Origin: Tatlockia sp.
GTDB lineage: Bacteria > Pseudomonadota > Gammaproteobacteria > Legionellales > Legionellaceae
Direction: 5' to 3'
Assembly (NCBI GenBank): GCA_013697955.1
Contig: JACCVV010000054.1
Span: 1-64,000 of the forward strand
Length of the DNA: 64,000 nt
Below, piece by piece: positions 50,333-59,948 of this stretch. The number at the start of each line of letters is the position of its first letter. The first letter of the stretch is position 1. Made by a program: the position numbers and the translations under genes. The notes beneath the pieces were generated by a model. The model made no database searches. It was not told the DNA's origin and saw only the letters and a program-made list of their open reading frames with translations.

Positions 50333-50554
50333 CCTCCACAATTAATCACTCATTGTTGATTCATAAGTTCAGTTTCAAAATACTTTAGTAATAATTAAAA
50401 AATGTTATTAAAGGTCATGTGTCAGCTTAAGGTTATAAGTTTTTGATATGCAGAAAGTTAATAATTATATAGTGTGGAAGACAGACAGAGGGTTTTAAAA
50501 AGAGCTAGCGCAAGATTTGCACCAGCTCCTTTAAATAAAATACCTTCAAAAATC

Positions 50555-51331
50555 CTATAAAGTGGAAATTATCGGTGGATTTTGATGATAAGTTGACTGA
50601 TAAACTTTAAAGGCATCAGCTGCGGCTTTTTGCAGGCCAAGCTTTATATTTGCATTGTAAAGAAGAGACAACCCTTCACGTGCACTTGGTGCTTGCGGAT
50701 AGTTTTCAACTAAATAACTTGCCCGTTGTGCTGAGGCAACATACATCTTACGTTCAAAATAGTATCGGGAAGTATTTAGTTCTCGTTTTGCAAACATATT
50801 ACGTAAATAGGTCATGCGTTGCAGTGCATTTGCTTTATAACGACTATCGGGAAATTTCTGTACCAGCGTTGCAAAATCTGAATAAGCTTGGGATTGGGTT
50901 CCAGGATCGCGCCAGGATTCATCCAAGGGGAGCATATTGGCTAAAGCACCACGGTTTTGTTGGAAATTCGCAAGGCCTTTCATGTAATAAGCATAATCGA
51001 CATTTTTTGCCCGCGGGTAAAGATGGATATATCGTTCTGCAGTGGCTGTAGCCGACGGATAATCCGCTTTTTTATAATAGGCATAGATCAGATCCGTTTG
51101 CGCTTTCTCAGCATAATCGCTGAAGGGATACATTGATTCCAAGGCTTCCAGACGTTTTGCAGCACTATCGTATTGTTCTTTTTTGATTGCTTGTTGCGAT
51201 TCTTCAAACAACTGCTTCGCAGGTGTACCTTGAAAAGGGTTGCTATCTTCATCATCGCGACCAAACCATTTTTTACAACCTGTCATAGAAAGTAAAAGAC
51301 TGATGAGGACTAACACTTTTAATAGTTTCAT
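50555..51331 (-). CDS. bamD: Outer membrane assembly lipoprotein BamD
   Basis: A 258-residue lipoprotein of the BAM complex, which inserts beta-barrel proteins into the outer membrane. The start MKLLKVLVL gives a signal ending in the lipobox SMTGC. Five TPR-like units follow, including RLEALESMYPFSDYAEKAQ and ATAERYIHLYPRAKNVDYA, which are BamD signatures. TAGGA lies just before the chosen ATG; four extra codons are open upstream. Confidence 0.93.
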   Translation of the reverse strand: MKLLKVLVLISLLLSMTGCKKWFGRDDEDSNPFQGTPAKQLFEESQQAIKKEQYDSAAKRLEALESMYPFSDYAEKAQTDLIYAYYKKADYPSATATAERYIHLYPRAKNVDYAYYMKGLANFQQNRGALANMLPLDESWRDPGTQSQAYSDFATLVQKFPDSRYKANALQRMTYLRNMFAKRELNTSRYYFERKMYVASAQRASYLVENYPQAPSAREGLSLLYNANIKLGLQKAAADAFKVYQSTYHQNPPIISTL

Positions 51332-51455
51332 ATTCCTACCCATACCAAAGACAATTACAAATGCCGCTCATTATACTCATCCTTCAGGATTTTGCTAACT
51401 GTAAATCGACAAAGCTTGGGAACTAGTAAATACCGATAAAGTAAATAAAAATCAT

Positions 51456-51484
51456 TTGCAAAGGTCTAAAGCTTGATATAGTAT
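51456..51484 (+). promoter_or_regulatory. Candidate promoter of tRNA-Ser
   Basis: TTGCAA (51456-51461), 17 bases, then TAGTAT (51479-51484), ending 11 bases before the tRNA. The -10 box is a 4-of-6 match. Confidence 0.4.
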
Positions 51485-51495
51485 TCTTGGCTGTC

Positions 51496-51583
51496 GGAGA
51501 GGTGGCTGAGCGGTCGAAAGCGGCGGTCTTGAAAACCGTTGAAGGGCAACCTTCCCAGGGTTCGAATCCCTGCCTCTCCGCCA
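51496..51583 (+). tRNA. tRNA-Ser (anticodon UGA)
   Basis: Acceptor arms GGAGAGG and CCTCTCC pair fully, followed by G and an encoded CCA. The anticodon loop CTTGAAA gives UGA, reading UCA and related serine codons. A long variable arm (GAAGGGCAACCTTC) and the T loop GGTTCGAATCC are as expected for a class II serine tRNA. Confidence 0.97.
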
Positions 51584-51860
51584 AATATCTGTTTATCAAT
51601 CACTCTCATTTATCCTTAATTGCATAAATAAAAATCCTTCTAAATTTAGTTTTAGATTTTTTAGAACAATGTTGTGTTGCTCCGATTTCATACCTTCGCC
51701 GGGAACCATTACCCATTGTGGCATTTACGCTAAGCCCAACTGCTCTGACTTACCGAAGCTCAGTGAAAATATTAATTAATTTTCTATTGTCCACCCCTAA
51801 GCAAATTTCCTGAATTAAAATTGCGATGCAAATTCTTAGGATTTCAAAAGACTTCTTATC

Positions 51861-53045
51861 CTAAAGCGCTTCAAAAATTGCCGCAGCTCCCATTCCTGTT
51901 CCTATGCACATGGTGACCATTCCGTATCGACCATTTGTACGCCGCAGTCCATGCAATAAAGTTGCAGCACGGATTGTACCTGTCGCGCCGAGTGGATGCC
52001 CTAAAGCAATTGCACCTCCTAGAGGATTTACTTTTGCAGTTGGCAATTGCAGATTTTTTATTACTGCAAGAGCCTGAGCTGCGAAGGCTTCATTAAGCTC
52101 AATCCAATCGAGTTGATCAATTGTTAAACCCGCTCTTTTTAATGCCAGCGGAATTGCATTTATGGGTCCTATACCCATCACTTCTGGCGGGACTCCAGCA
52201 ACGGCGTAACTTAATAATCGGCCCATTGGTTTTAGATTATAATCTTTCAAAGCTTGTTCTGAAGCTAGCAAGGCAATTGCAGCGCCATCACTGGTCTGTG
52301 AACTATTACCGGCGGTCACCGTACCTTTTAAGGCAAAAACCGGACGTAGCTTGGAAATAACTTCATAAGAAGTATCAGGTCTTGGACCTTCATCCTGGCT
52401 TATTATTTTTTGTTTGGAGATAAGTTCGGAAGTCTGTAAATTTGCCTGGCGGATTGTAATTTCATAAGGCGTTATTTCCGAATCAAAATCGCCTCTTTGT
52501 TGGGCCGCAACTGCTCGCCTATGGCTTTCAACAGCAAATTCATCCTGTTGCTCTCGGGTAACTTCCCAACGTTTGGCTACATTTTCAGCAGTAATTCCCA
52601 TACCATAGGCAATAGCAACATGTTCATCGTTAAAAATTTCTGGATTAGCTGTGTATTTATTACCACCCAGGGGCACCATTGACATTGATTCCACGCCACC
52701 TGCTAAGGCAAGTGGCATATCACCCTGCTGTATTGATGCTGCGGCAGTAAAAATGCTTTGAATGCCGGAGGAACAAAAACGGTTAATCGTCATCGCAGGA
52801 ACGGACTGTGGTAAATCTGCAAGAAGAGAAGCAATTCGTGCTACATTCATCCCTTGCTCTGCTTCAGGCATGGCACATCCTATAATCACATCACCAACCG
52901 CTTCCCAATCAACAGATTGGTTACGCGTTTTTAGCGTTCTTATTGTATGAGCTAATAAATCATCTGGTAATGTGTTTTTGAAAACACCTTTAGGCGCTTT
53001 ACCTACAGGAGTACGCAACACATCAACAATGTAGACCTTTGTCAT
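51861..53045 (-). CDS. fadA: Acetyl-CoA C-acyltransferase (3-ketoacyl-CoA thiolase)
   Basis: A 394-residue thiolase carrying out the last step of beta-oxidation. The nucleophile Cys is in INRFCSSGIQ (about 90), and the C-terminal catalytic pair is in GGAIALGHPLGATG (His) and MCIGTGMGAA (second Cys). A GGAG ribosome binding site precedes the ATG. It follows fadB by 12 bases, making fadB-fadA an operon. Confidence 0.93.
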   Translation of the reverse strand: MTKVYIVDVLRTPVGKAPKGVFKNTLPDDLLAHTIRTLKTRNQSVDWEAVGDVIIGCAMPEAEQGMNVARIASLLADLPQSVPAMTINRFCSSGIQSIFTAAASIQQGDMPLALAGGVESMSMVPLGGNKYTANPEIFNDEHVAIAYGMGITAENVAKRWEVTREQQDEFAVESHRRAVAAQQRGDFDSEITPYEITIRQANLQTSELISKQKIISQDEGPRPDTSYEVISKLRPVFALKGTVTAGNSSQTSDGAAIALLASEQALKDYNLKPMGRLLSYAVAGVPPEVMGIGPINAIPLALKRAGLTIDQLDWIELNEAFAAQALAVIKNLQLPTAKVNPLGGAIALGHPLGATGTIRAATLLHGLRRTNGRYGMVTMCIGTGMGAAAIFEAL

Positions 53046-53057
53046 AGAAAACTCCTA

Positions 53058-55424
53058 TTAATTGCGCAATGGCTTGCCAGTTTCTAAAAGATGGGCAATT
53101 CGAGCTTGTGATAAAGGGGTTGCTGCTAGCAACATAAATGCTTGCTTTTCTAATTGAAGAAGCCAATTCTCATCAACCAGCTCACCTTGATTAACTTCAC
53201 CACCACAGATAACCTGAGCAATCTGATTGGCAATTATATAATCATGTTGTGAAATAAAACCACCCTCCAGCCAATTTATTAAGCCTGCTTGCAAACGGGA
53301 ATGACCCTCACGGCCTGCAACTTTAAATTTAGTTTTTAGTGGAGGTTGATAATTTGCAGCTTGCATCGCCTTAATTCTTGCGAGAGCCGCATAAAGAACC
53401 TCATTGGCGTTCATCAACCAATAATCTTTTTCACTTAAAAAACCTTTTTCTAAGGCTTCTGGCGCAGAACCTGCAACAAAAGCAGTCGCAATTTGTTGAA
53501 AATAAGGTTGAATGAATACCATTAAATCGGCATTTTTAGATTGGTCGGAAGCGCGCATAGCCAATTCTTTACAACCGCCTCCGGCTGGAAGAAGACCAAC
53601 ACCAACCTCCACCAAACCTGGATAAGATTCAAAAGCGGCTACAACTCCATCGCACTGCATCATCAATTCACAACCACCACCCAAGGCACGCCCGCGTAAA
53701 GCAGCTATCACAGGAATTCTGGAATATTTTAAACGCATAACTGCACGTTGAAATTGACTTATCATAGCCTCAACAGCATCCAATTTATTCACTTGTAACA
53801 AAGCAGCTACTGCACGTAAATCCGCACCGGAAGAAAAATTCCCCGCATCTTCTTGATGAATAATTAAACCCTGAAAGGTACTTTCAGTTTTTTCAATCGC
53901 TTGCTCTAATCCATCCAGAACTGCCTGACCAATGGTGTTAGCCTTTGATTTGAAATTTAAAACGGCTACGTCATCATCCAGATACCGCAAATGCACGCCC
54001 TCATTTTCATAAATTGTTTTTGTAGGGCGAGAAACTCCTTTTAAAAGCTTTTCAGGATAAATTTGACGTTGATAAACAGCTAATTGGCTCGGGGGATTGA
54101 ATTCATTTTGGGCTGGATTATAGGCTCCCTCTTCCTTATAAAATTCACTAATTTGATTCAGCCAAACCGGTAATTCTGCTTTGTGTAAAGTAGTCTCATC
54201 CGCAATAGATGCTTCAATTAGTTCCTTCATTTCAGGTATACCTGCAAGTTGCCAGGTTTCAAATGGCCCTTTTTGCCAACCAAAGCCCCAGCGCATTGCT
54301 AAATCCACATCGCGAACATTTCTAGCAATCTCTTGCAAATGGTAGGCGCAATAATGAAAAAGATCACGGTAACAGGCAATTAAAAATTGAGCTTGTTTAG
54401 AGGTTGATTGATTCAATAATTGCATACGCTGGAGAGGCTCAGAATTTTTCATGATTGTTTTTAATTCATCACTTAGGGCGGCCTGTGCAGGTTTATAAGT
54501 TTTAGATTCCAGATCCAGGACTTCAATTATCTTGGCGTTTTTCCGATATATGCCTTGGCCTGTTTTTTGCCCTAAATGGCCTTCTTTTATTAAATCATTA
54601 AGCCATATCGGCAAGCTAAATAGTGCGTGCCAGGGATCCGCAGGTAATTGCTCTTTCATGGTGTTTACGACATGTTGCATGGTATCTAAACCAACCACAT
54701 CCATAGTTCTGAAGGTAGCTGATTTTGGCCGGCCGACTAAAGGCCCGGTTAAGAGATCAACCTCATCCAGTTTTAGACCCAAGGTTTCTGCGTGCTTAAT
54801 ACAGGTTAGTAAGGAAAAAATACCTATGCGATTCGCAATAAAATTAGGTGTATCTTTGGCACGAACAACAGTTTTCCCAAGGGTTGAGGTTAACCAGGTT
54901 TCAAGGTAATCCAACAACTCATCAGAAGTTTGCTTAGCGGGTATAAGCTCCGCTAAATGCATATATCGAGGTGGATTAAAAAAATGAACTCCGCAAAAAT
55001 TATGATGAATTGTTTCAGGTAAAACGCTAGCAAGTGAATTTATACTTAACCCCGAAGTATTCGATACCAAGATCGCATGTTTAGATAAATGAGGTGCAAT
55101 GCGTTTATATAAATCCTCTTTCCAGTCCAACCTTTCGGCAATGGCTTCAATAATTAAATCGCAGTCTGCAAGGTCAGCCAAATTTTGTTCATAATTGCGT
55201 GCCTGAAGATAGCTAGCTGTTTGCGAAGAGCCCAATGGCGATGGCTTTATTTTGGCGAGATGTGCTATGGCCTTATTGACTAATGCATTGGGCTCACCTT
55301 CCTTTGCCGCTAAATCAAATAACAGGGTTTCAATTCCTGCATTGACACAATGTGCTGCAATCTGCGCACCCATCACACCAGCTCCAAGAACAGCAACTTT
55401 TTGAATAGAAAATTTGTCAGGCAT
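53058..55424 (-). CDS. fadB: 3-hydroxyacyl-CoA dehydrogenase / enoyl-CoA hydratase with reversed domain order (FadN-like)
   Basis: A 788-residue bifunctional beta-oxidation enzyme. The 3-hydroxyacyl-CoA dehydrogenase is N-terminal, with the NAD motif VLGAGVMGAQIAAHC (about 12-26) and HFFNPPRYMHLAEL. The crotonase domain is C-terminal, with FSSGADLRAV and ALGGGCELMMQCD forming the oxyanion hole. In E. coli FadB the order is the reverse, so this is the FadN-type arrangement. It works with FadA encoded immediately downstream and FadE at 15.5 kb. Confidence 0.9.
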   Translation of the reverse strand: MPDKFSIQKVAVLGAGVMGAQIAAHCVNAGIETLLFDLAAKEGEPNALVNKAIAHLAKIKPSPLGSSQTASYLQARNYEQNLADLADCDLIIEAIAERLDWKEDLYKRIAPHLSKHAILVSNTSGLSINSLASVLPETIHHNFCGVHFFNPPRYMHLAELIPAKQTSDELLDYLETWLTSTLGKTVVRAKDTPNFIANRIGIFSLLTCIKHAETLGLKLDEVDLLTGPLVGRPKSATFRTMDVVGLDTMQHVVNTMKEQLPADPWHALFSLPIWLNDLIKEGHLGQKTGQGIYRKNAKIIEVLDLESKTYKPAQAALSDELKTIMKNSEPLQRMQLLNQSTSKQAQFLIACYRDLFHYCAYHLQEIARNVRDVDLAMRWGFGWQKGPFETWQLAGIPEMKELIEASIADETTLHKAELPVWLNQISEFYKEEGAYNPAQNEFNPPSQLAVYQRQIYPEKLLKGVSRPTKTIYENEGVHLRYLDDDVAVLNFKSKANTIGQAVLDGLEQAIEKTESTFQGLIIHQEDAGNFSSGADLRAVAALLQVNKLDAVEAMISQFQRAVMRLKYSRIPVIAALRGRALGGGCELMMQCDGVVAAFESYPGLVEVGVGLLPAGGGCKELAMRASDQSKNADLMVFIQPYFQQIATAFVAGSAPEALEKGFLSEKDYWLMNANEVLYAALARIKAMQAANYQPPLKTKFKVAGREGHSRLQAGLINWLEGGFISQHDYIIANQIAQVICGGEVNQGELVDENWLLQLEKQAFMLLAATPLSQARIAHLLETGKPLRN

Positions 55425-55505
55425 GTTCTATGTCCTTTATTATGACTGTATTAATAGTAATATTAGATTTCAGCGGATATTCATTCTCATGAATATAAAA
55501 CAAGC

Positions 55506-55529
55506 TGTCATGCCAGCACGGGCATGACA
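55506..55529 (-). terminator. Terminator of the aldehyde dehydrogenase gene
   Basis: TGTCATGCC pairs perfectly with GGCATGACA around a 6-base loop. On the minus strand a T-rich tract follows. It is 14 bases past the stop of the gene at 55543. Confidence 0.55.
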
Positions 55530-55542
55530 ATTCTGCGTAACG

Positions 55543-57063
55543 TTAAGATAAATTAAAACGTATTCCCTGAGCCAAAGGCAGTTCATCACCCCAATTGATC
55601 GTATTGGTTTGGCGTCTCATGTAGGCTTTCCATGAATCAGATCCGGATTCACGGCCGCCACCGGTTTCTTTTTCACCGCCAAAAGCTCCACCAATCTCAG
55701 CGCCTGAAGTACCAATGTTGATATTGGCAATTCCGCAATCGGAACCTTTCGCGCTCAAAAAACGTTCAGCATTTTTAAGATTCTGGGTGAACATTGCAGA
55801 GGATAAACCTTGAGGGACACCATTTTGGAAGGCGATTGCCTCATCCAAAGTACGATAGGACATTAAATAAAGTATTGGAGCAAAGGTTTCTTCTTGCACA
55901 ATTTCATCTTCATTTTTAAGTCCGCATACCAAAGTCGGCTGTACAAAATATCCTTCCTTGTTAATTGCCTCACCGCCGCAAATAATTTGGCCACCAGCTT
56001 CTTTAATGCGTTCAATCGCTTTTTTGAACTGTTTAACTGCCTGTCCGTCAATTAATGGACCCATCAGATTTTTAGCATCGAGGGGATCACCTATAGTGAT
56101 TTGTTCATACGCATGTTGCAGGCGCTTGGTTACATCGCTACACATTGATTCCTGAACAAATAACCGACGTGTTGAGGTACAGCGTTGCCCGGCAGTACCT
56201 ACAGCACCAAAAACTATAGCGGGAATGGCAATATTTAAATCAGCTGAGTCATCTAAAATTATGGCATTGTTACCACCTAGTTCCAGGATTGTTTTTCCAA
56301 GTCTTGTAGCTACTTTCGCTGCAACCTGCTTGCCTACCGCTGTAGATCCGGTAAATGAAATTAATGGGATTCGGCTGTCATTAACCATTTGATCCCCAAT
56401 ATCATGGGATTCAGGAATAATTAGGGAGAAAATTTCAGGGCAATCATTGGCTTTTAACACTTCATTACAAATATGTTGAACGGCTACCGCACAAAGTGGT
56501 GTTTTAGAAGAGGGTTTCCATAAAGTCACGTTTCCGCAAATTGCGGCGATAAAAGCATTCCATGCCCAAACAGCGACTGGAAAGTTAAAAGCGGAAATGA
56601 CTCCTACAATTCCGTAGGGATGCCATTGTTCATACATACGATGATTCGGCCGCTCGGAGTGCATTGAGTTACCGTAAAGCATGCGTGATTGGCCTACTGC
56701 AAAATCAGCAATATCGATCATCTCCTGTACTTCGCCATCACCTTCTTGTTTTGATTTACCCATCTCCAAAGAAACGAGTGATCCTAAGTAATCTTTTTGC
56801 TCGCGTAGAGCTTGTCCGATTTGGCGTATAATTTCTCCGCGTTTCGGCGCAGGAATCTCCCGCCAGGCTAGAGCTGCATTTTGCGCGCGTTTCATGATTT
56901 GTTGATAATCATTAAGAGTACAAGTTGCGATTTCCGCCAGTTTCTCACCACTAGCAGGATTATAAGATACGAGTCTGCCATTGCCTATTTCACTTTGCCA
57001 ACCCTGACCGCTGAAGGCACCAGGATTAATGTCACTAATATTTAAACGCTTTAATAAATCCAT
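55543..57063 (-). CDS. Aldehyde dehydrogenase, ALDH7 / alpha-aminoadipate semialdehyde dehydrogenase type
   Basis: A 506-residue NAD-linked aldehyde dehydrogenase. The catalytic Glu lies in [10 protein letters not shown], the nucleophile Cys in [10 protein letters not shown], and the cofactor segment in [11 protein letters not shown]. Overall resemblance is to the ALDH7 (antiquitin, AASADH, piperideine-6-carboxylate dehydrogenase) group, with the characteristic late [20 protein letters not shown]. It lies 8 bases after a saccharopine dehydrogenase-family gene, supporting a lysine/aminoadipate pathway role. Confidence 0.85.
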   Translation of the reverse strand: MDLLKRLNISDINPGAFSGQGWQSEIGNGRLVSYNPASGEKLAEIATCTLNDYQQIMKRAQNAALAWREIPAPKRGEIIRQIGQALREQKDYLGSLVSLEMGKSKQEGDGEVQEMIDIADFAVGQSRMLYGNSMHSERPNHRMYEQWHPYGIVGVISAFNFPVAVWAWNAFIAAICGNVTLWKPSSKTPLCAVAVQHICNEVLKANDCPEIFSLIIPESHDIGDQMVNDSRIPLISFTGSTAVGKQVAAKVATRLGKTILELGGNNAIILDDSADLNIAIPAIVFGAVGTAGQRCTSTRRLFVQESMCSDVTKRLQHAYEQITIGDPLDAKNLMGPLIDGQAVKQFKKAIERIKEAGGQIICGGEAINKEGYFVQPTLVCGLKNEDEIVQEETFAPILYLMSYRTLDEAIAFQNGVPQGLSSAMFTQNLKNAERFLSAKGSDCGIANINIGTSGAEIGGAFGGEKETGGGRESGSDSWKAYMRRQTNTINWGDELPLAQGIRFNLS

Positions 57064-57071
57064 GAGTTCTC

Positions 57072-58160
57072 CTATGCGTAATAACGGCCAAAACGATTAT
57101 CAATTACTTTAGCCAAAGAAAAATTCTCTTGCAGAACAAGGCCACGGTATTCATTGGCTTGTCCCATTACTAAATCTACTACTGCACAAACGCCGGCTGC
57201 AGTACTTACCTGAATTGCTGACCATTCCAGCCCACGAATTTCTGCAGGATATATTTTTTTAACGTAACTTTTCTCTGTCAGCTCGCCTTGCTTAATGCCT
57301 TCGACGGTAACGTAAACAATGACTATATCTTGATAGGTTTTTGGAATTGCCCTTTCCAGAATGCGCTTTAATGTTTCACGGTCTTCATTTAATTTTAGAT
57401 CATTCATTAAAAGACGCATTTTTTCACAATGCCCAGGATAGCGCATAGTTTTATAATTGAGAGTTTTAATTTTACCAGCGTAAAGATCAGCAAGACTTCC
57501 TAATCCGCCTGAAGTGTTAAAAGCTTCATATTCACAACCGTCAATTTGAATAATTTCACGACCTTCTAGAGGTTTGAGGACGATAGGTTTACCCGATTCA
57601 ATACCAAAACAGGGATTCCCATATTCATTGATGACCCCATCAGTTGACCAGGTTAATGAATATTGCAGTGCATTATTAGCACGTTGCGGCAAAGCGCCAA
57701 CCCGCAGCTTGGCGTGATGACATTCGTCAAATTCTTTCATAAGGCTGTTCGCTGCAATCGAAATAAAGCCGGGTGCAAGACCGCATTGGGGAACAAAGGC
57801 TGTTTCAGCATTCTGGGCAATTGACTTAACTTCTTCAGTGACGGTTGTATCCTCAGTCATATCAAAATAATGGGCTTTTGCAGCCTTAGCAGCTTTAGCA
57901 ACGTGAGTATTTAAAAAAAATGGAAGACTGGAGATTACTGCAATGATTTTATTTTCAATCATATAAGATTTAATCGAATCGAAATCCTTGACATCGAGGG
58001 CAACTGTTTTAATTTCTGGCATAGCTTTCAATAAACGGGTAGCATCCGAGCCGGCAAATTCTACATCAGCAAGGTGAATTTTATAATCACCAGTATCAGC
58101 TAAAAGACAAGCAATTAAACTCCCGATTTTGCCTGCGCCCGTAATCATAACGTTGTACAT
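57072..58160 (-). CDS. Saccharopine dehydrogenase-family protein
   Basis: A 362-residue protein with an N-terminal Rossmann fold ([21 protein letters not shown], glycines at 8, 10 and 13) and the saccharopine dehydrogenase middle ([17 protein letters not shown]). The C-terminal part carries the family's catalytic/dimer region. With the adjacent ALDH7-type gene it suggests lysine degradation via saccharopine or a carboxynorspermidine-like reaction; the exact substrate cannot be told from sequence. First gene of the pair. Confidence 0.8.
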   Translation of the reverse strand: MYNVMITGAGKIGSLIACLLADTGDYKIHLADVEFAGSDATRLLKAMPEIKTVALDVKDFDSIKSYMIENKIIAVISSLPFFLNTHVAKAAKAAKAHYFDMTEDTTVTEEVKSIAQNAETAFVPQCGLAPGFISIAANSLMKEFDECHHAKLRVGALPQRANNALQYSLTWSTDGVINEYGNPCFGIESGKPIVLKPLEGREIIQIDGCEYEAFNTSGGLGSLADLYAGKIKTLNYKTMRYPGHCEKMRLLMNDLKLNEDRETLKRILERAIPKTYQDIVIVYVTVEGIKQGELTEKSYVKKIYPAEIRGLEWSAIQVSTAAGVCAVVDLVMGQANEYRGLVLQENFSLAKVIDNRFGRYYA

Positions 58161-58351
58161 TAGGTTCCCTCTCCATTACAAAACGAGAAATCATCGTACA
58201 CTATATATTTGGTTTTTGAATAGAGTGCTGATTCAAAATTAAATTTTGGGGAATACCCTTCTTATATACTCTTTTTAAACTTTTTTAGTGAGATTCTTGA
58301 CCTTTATGCTTTCCTGCCTTATCGTCTTTAACATTTGCTGAACAGTCCCCA

Positions 58352-59890
58352 ATGTCCCAGACACCCGCGCTTCAAAAGCTAGCTCTTTTTTCGGGAGTAT
58401 CCTCTAAATATAGCCACTTGGTTTGGGCGTTCTTAACCGGCCTCCTTTTGCCACTGGGCTTTGCACCCTTCCACCAGCCCTTTGCAGCTCTTTTAGGGAT
58501 TTCTATTTTTTATGCGAAATTGCAAAGTAGCCGAAGTTCTTTAGCTTTTTCTCAAGGGCTCTTTTTCGGCCTTGGCTTTTTTGGACTCGGAACATCTTGG
58601 GTTTACGTGAGTATCCATGAATACGGCCACCTCAATAGTTTTGTTTCTGCGCTGATTACACTTTTATTTTTACTTTATCTTTCATTATTCCCAGCACTGA
58701 TGGCGTTTATTTTTAAAAAATTGGCGCACTCTAATACCTCTATTTTCTCTGGTCTTTTATTTAGCTCACTTTGGATTTTATTTGAATTTTTTCGCTCGAC
58801 TTTTTTAAGTGGTTTTCCCTGGTTACAATTGGGCTTTGGGCAATTTGATACACCGAGCAAATATTTACTTCCTATTATCGGCGTTTACGGAGTGGGGTTT
58901 ATTTGTTGTTTCTCTGCAACTTTACTAGCCAATATTTCAGTAAAAGCCGAAGAAAAACGATTGCTTTTGATTATTGCATTTGGAAGCCTACTTTTCGCAC
59001 CCTTAGTGCTTCAGAATAGTAACTGGTCTCAAGAAAGTTATGAATCGGTTAGCGTTGGTGTAATTCAAGCCAATTTGTCAATGCGTGATAAGTGGGATGA
59101 AACTTTATTTTGGCAATTACTAGATCGTTATAAAAAGGAAACTGAACAATTATTAGGAACAAAACTTATCGTTATGCCTGAATCGGCAATACCGCTTCCA
59201 CCTGGTTATGTGCTCGATTTTTTAAATGATATTGACAAGCATGCCAAAAAAGCAGGTTCGGCAGTCATGTTAGGCATACCTATCCCAACTACAGCGGATG
59301 AAAACTATTATTTCAATTCTCTGGTTAGCCTAGGAAAGGCTAAAGGAATTTATCAAAAACAACATCTGGTTCCCTTTGGAGAATATATACCTCAACCTTT
59401 TCGGAAAATTTCTAATTGGTTAGCGATTCCGGATGCCAATTTAAGACCAGGCAAAACTAATCAAAGCCTGTTAAAAGTACAAAAATATGAAATTGCAACT
59501 TTGATTTGCTATGAATTAGCCTATGGAGAACTTCTACGTAAGCAGCTACCACTAGCTCAATGGATTGTATCAATAAGCGATGCTGGATGGTTTGGCCATT
59601 CGCTAGCTATGTATCAACAACTGCAAATGGCGCAAGTGCGCTCAATGGAGACTGCTCGTTATCAGGTCGTTGCTAATAATGATGGTTTGTCTTCGATAAT
59701 CAATACTAAGGGTGAAATAATGTCCTCACTGCCCGCTTTTAGCGCAGGAATTCTTAAAGCTGAACTCAAACCTGCGAGTGGAATGACACCTTGGGTCTAC
59801 TTTGGAAATTTACCAATTTTTATATTTTGTGCTCTAATTGTTCTCTTTTATACGAGCTATCGTATTATCAGGCAGAAAGTAACTACTTAA
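58352..59890 (+). CDS. lnt: Apolipoprotein N-acyltransferase
   Basis: A 512-residue inner-membrane enzyme that adds the third acyl chain to lipoproteins. About seven membrane segments surround a periplasmic nitrilase domain with the triad in VMPESAIP (Glu), the Lys region [12 protein letters not shown] and the Cys of [10 protein letters not shown]. No strong ribosome binding site is visible. It may drive lnt-leuS-lptE-holA. Confidence 0.93.
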   Translation: MSQTPALQKLALFSGVSSKYSHLVWAFLTGLLLPLGFAPFHQPFAALLGISIFYAKLQSSRSSLAFSQGLFFGLGFFGLGTSWVYVSIHEYGHLNSFVSALITLLFLLYLSLFPALMAFIFKKLAHSNTSIFSGLLFSSLWILFEFFRSTFLSGFPWLQLGFGQFDTPSKYLLPIIGVYGVGFICCFSATLLANISVKAEEKRLLLIIAFGSLLFAPLVLQNSNWSQESYESVSVGVIQANLSMRDKWDETLFWQLLDRYKKETEQLLGTKLIVMPESAIPLPPGYVLDFLNDIDKHAKKAGSAVMLGIPIPTTADENYYFNSLVSLGKAKGIYQKQHLVPFGEYIPQPFRKISNWLAIPDANLRPGKTNQSLLKVQKYEIATLICYELAYGELLRKQLPLAQWIVSISDAGWFGHSLAMYQQLQMAQVRSMETARYQVVANNDGLSSIINTKGEIMSSLPAFSAGILKAELKPASGMTPWVYFGNLPIFIFCALIVLFYTSYRIIRQKVTT

Positions 59891-59948
59891 ACTATTGCTG
59901 ACAGGCACGAGAGACGCTATCCTTACCAGCTTTACTAAAATATACCTT

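Noticed and set aside
51584-51860. Possible integration scar after tRNA-Ser
   Set aside because: The GC-richer patch near 51690-51770 was inspected but contains no repeat of the tRNA 3' end and no ORF.
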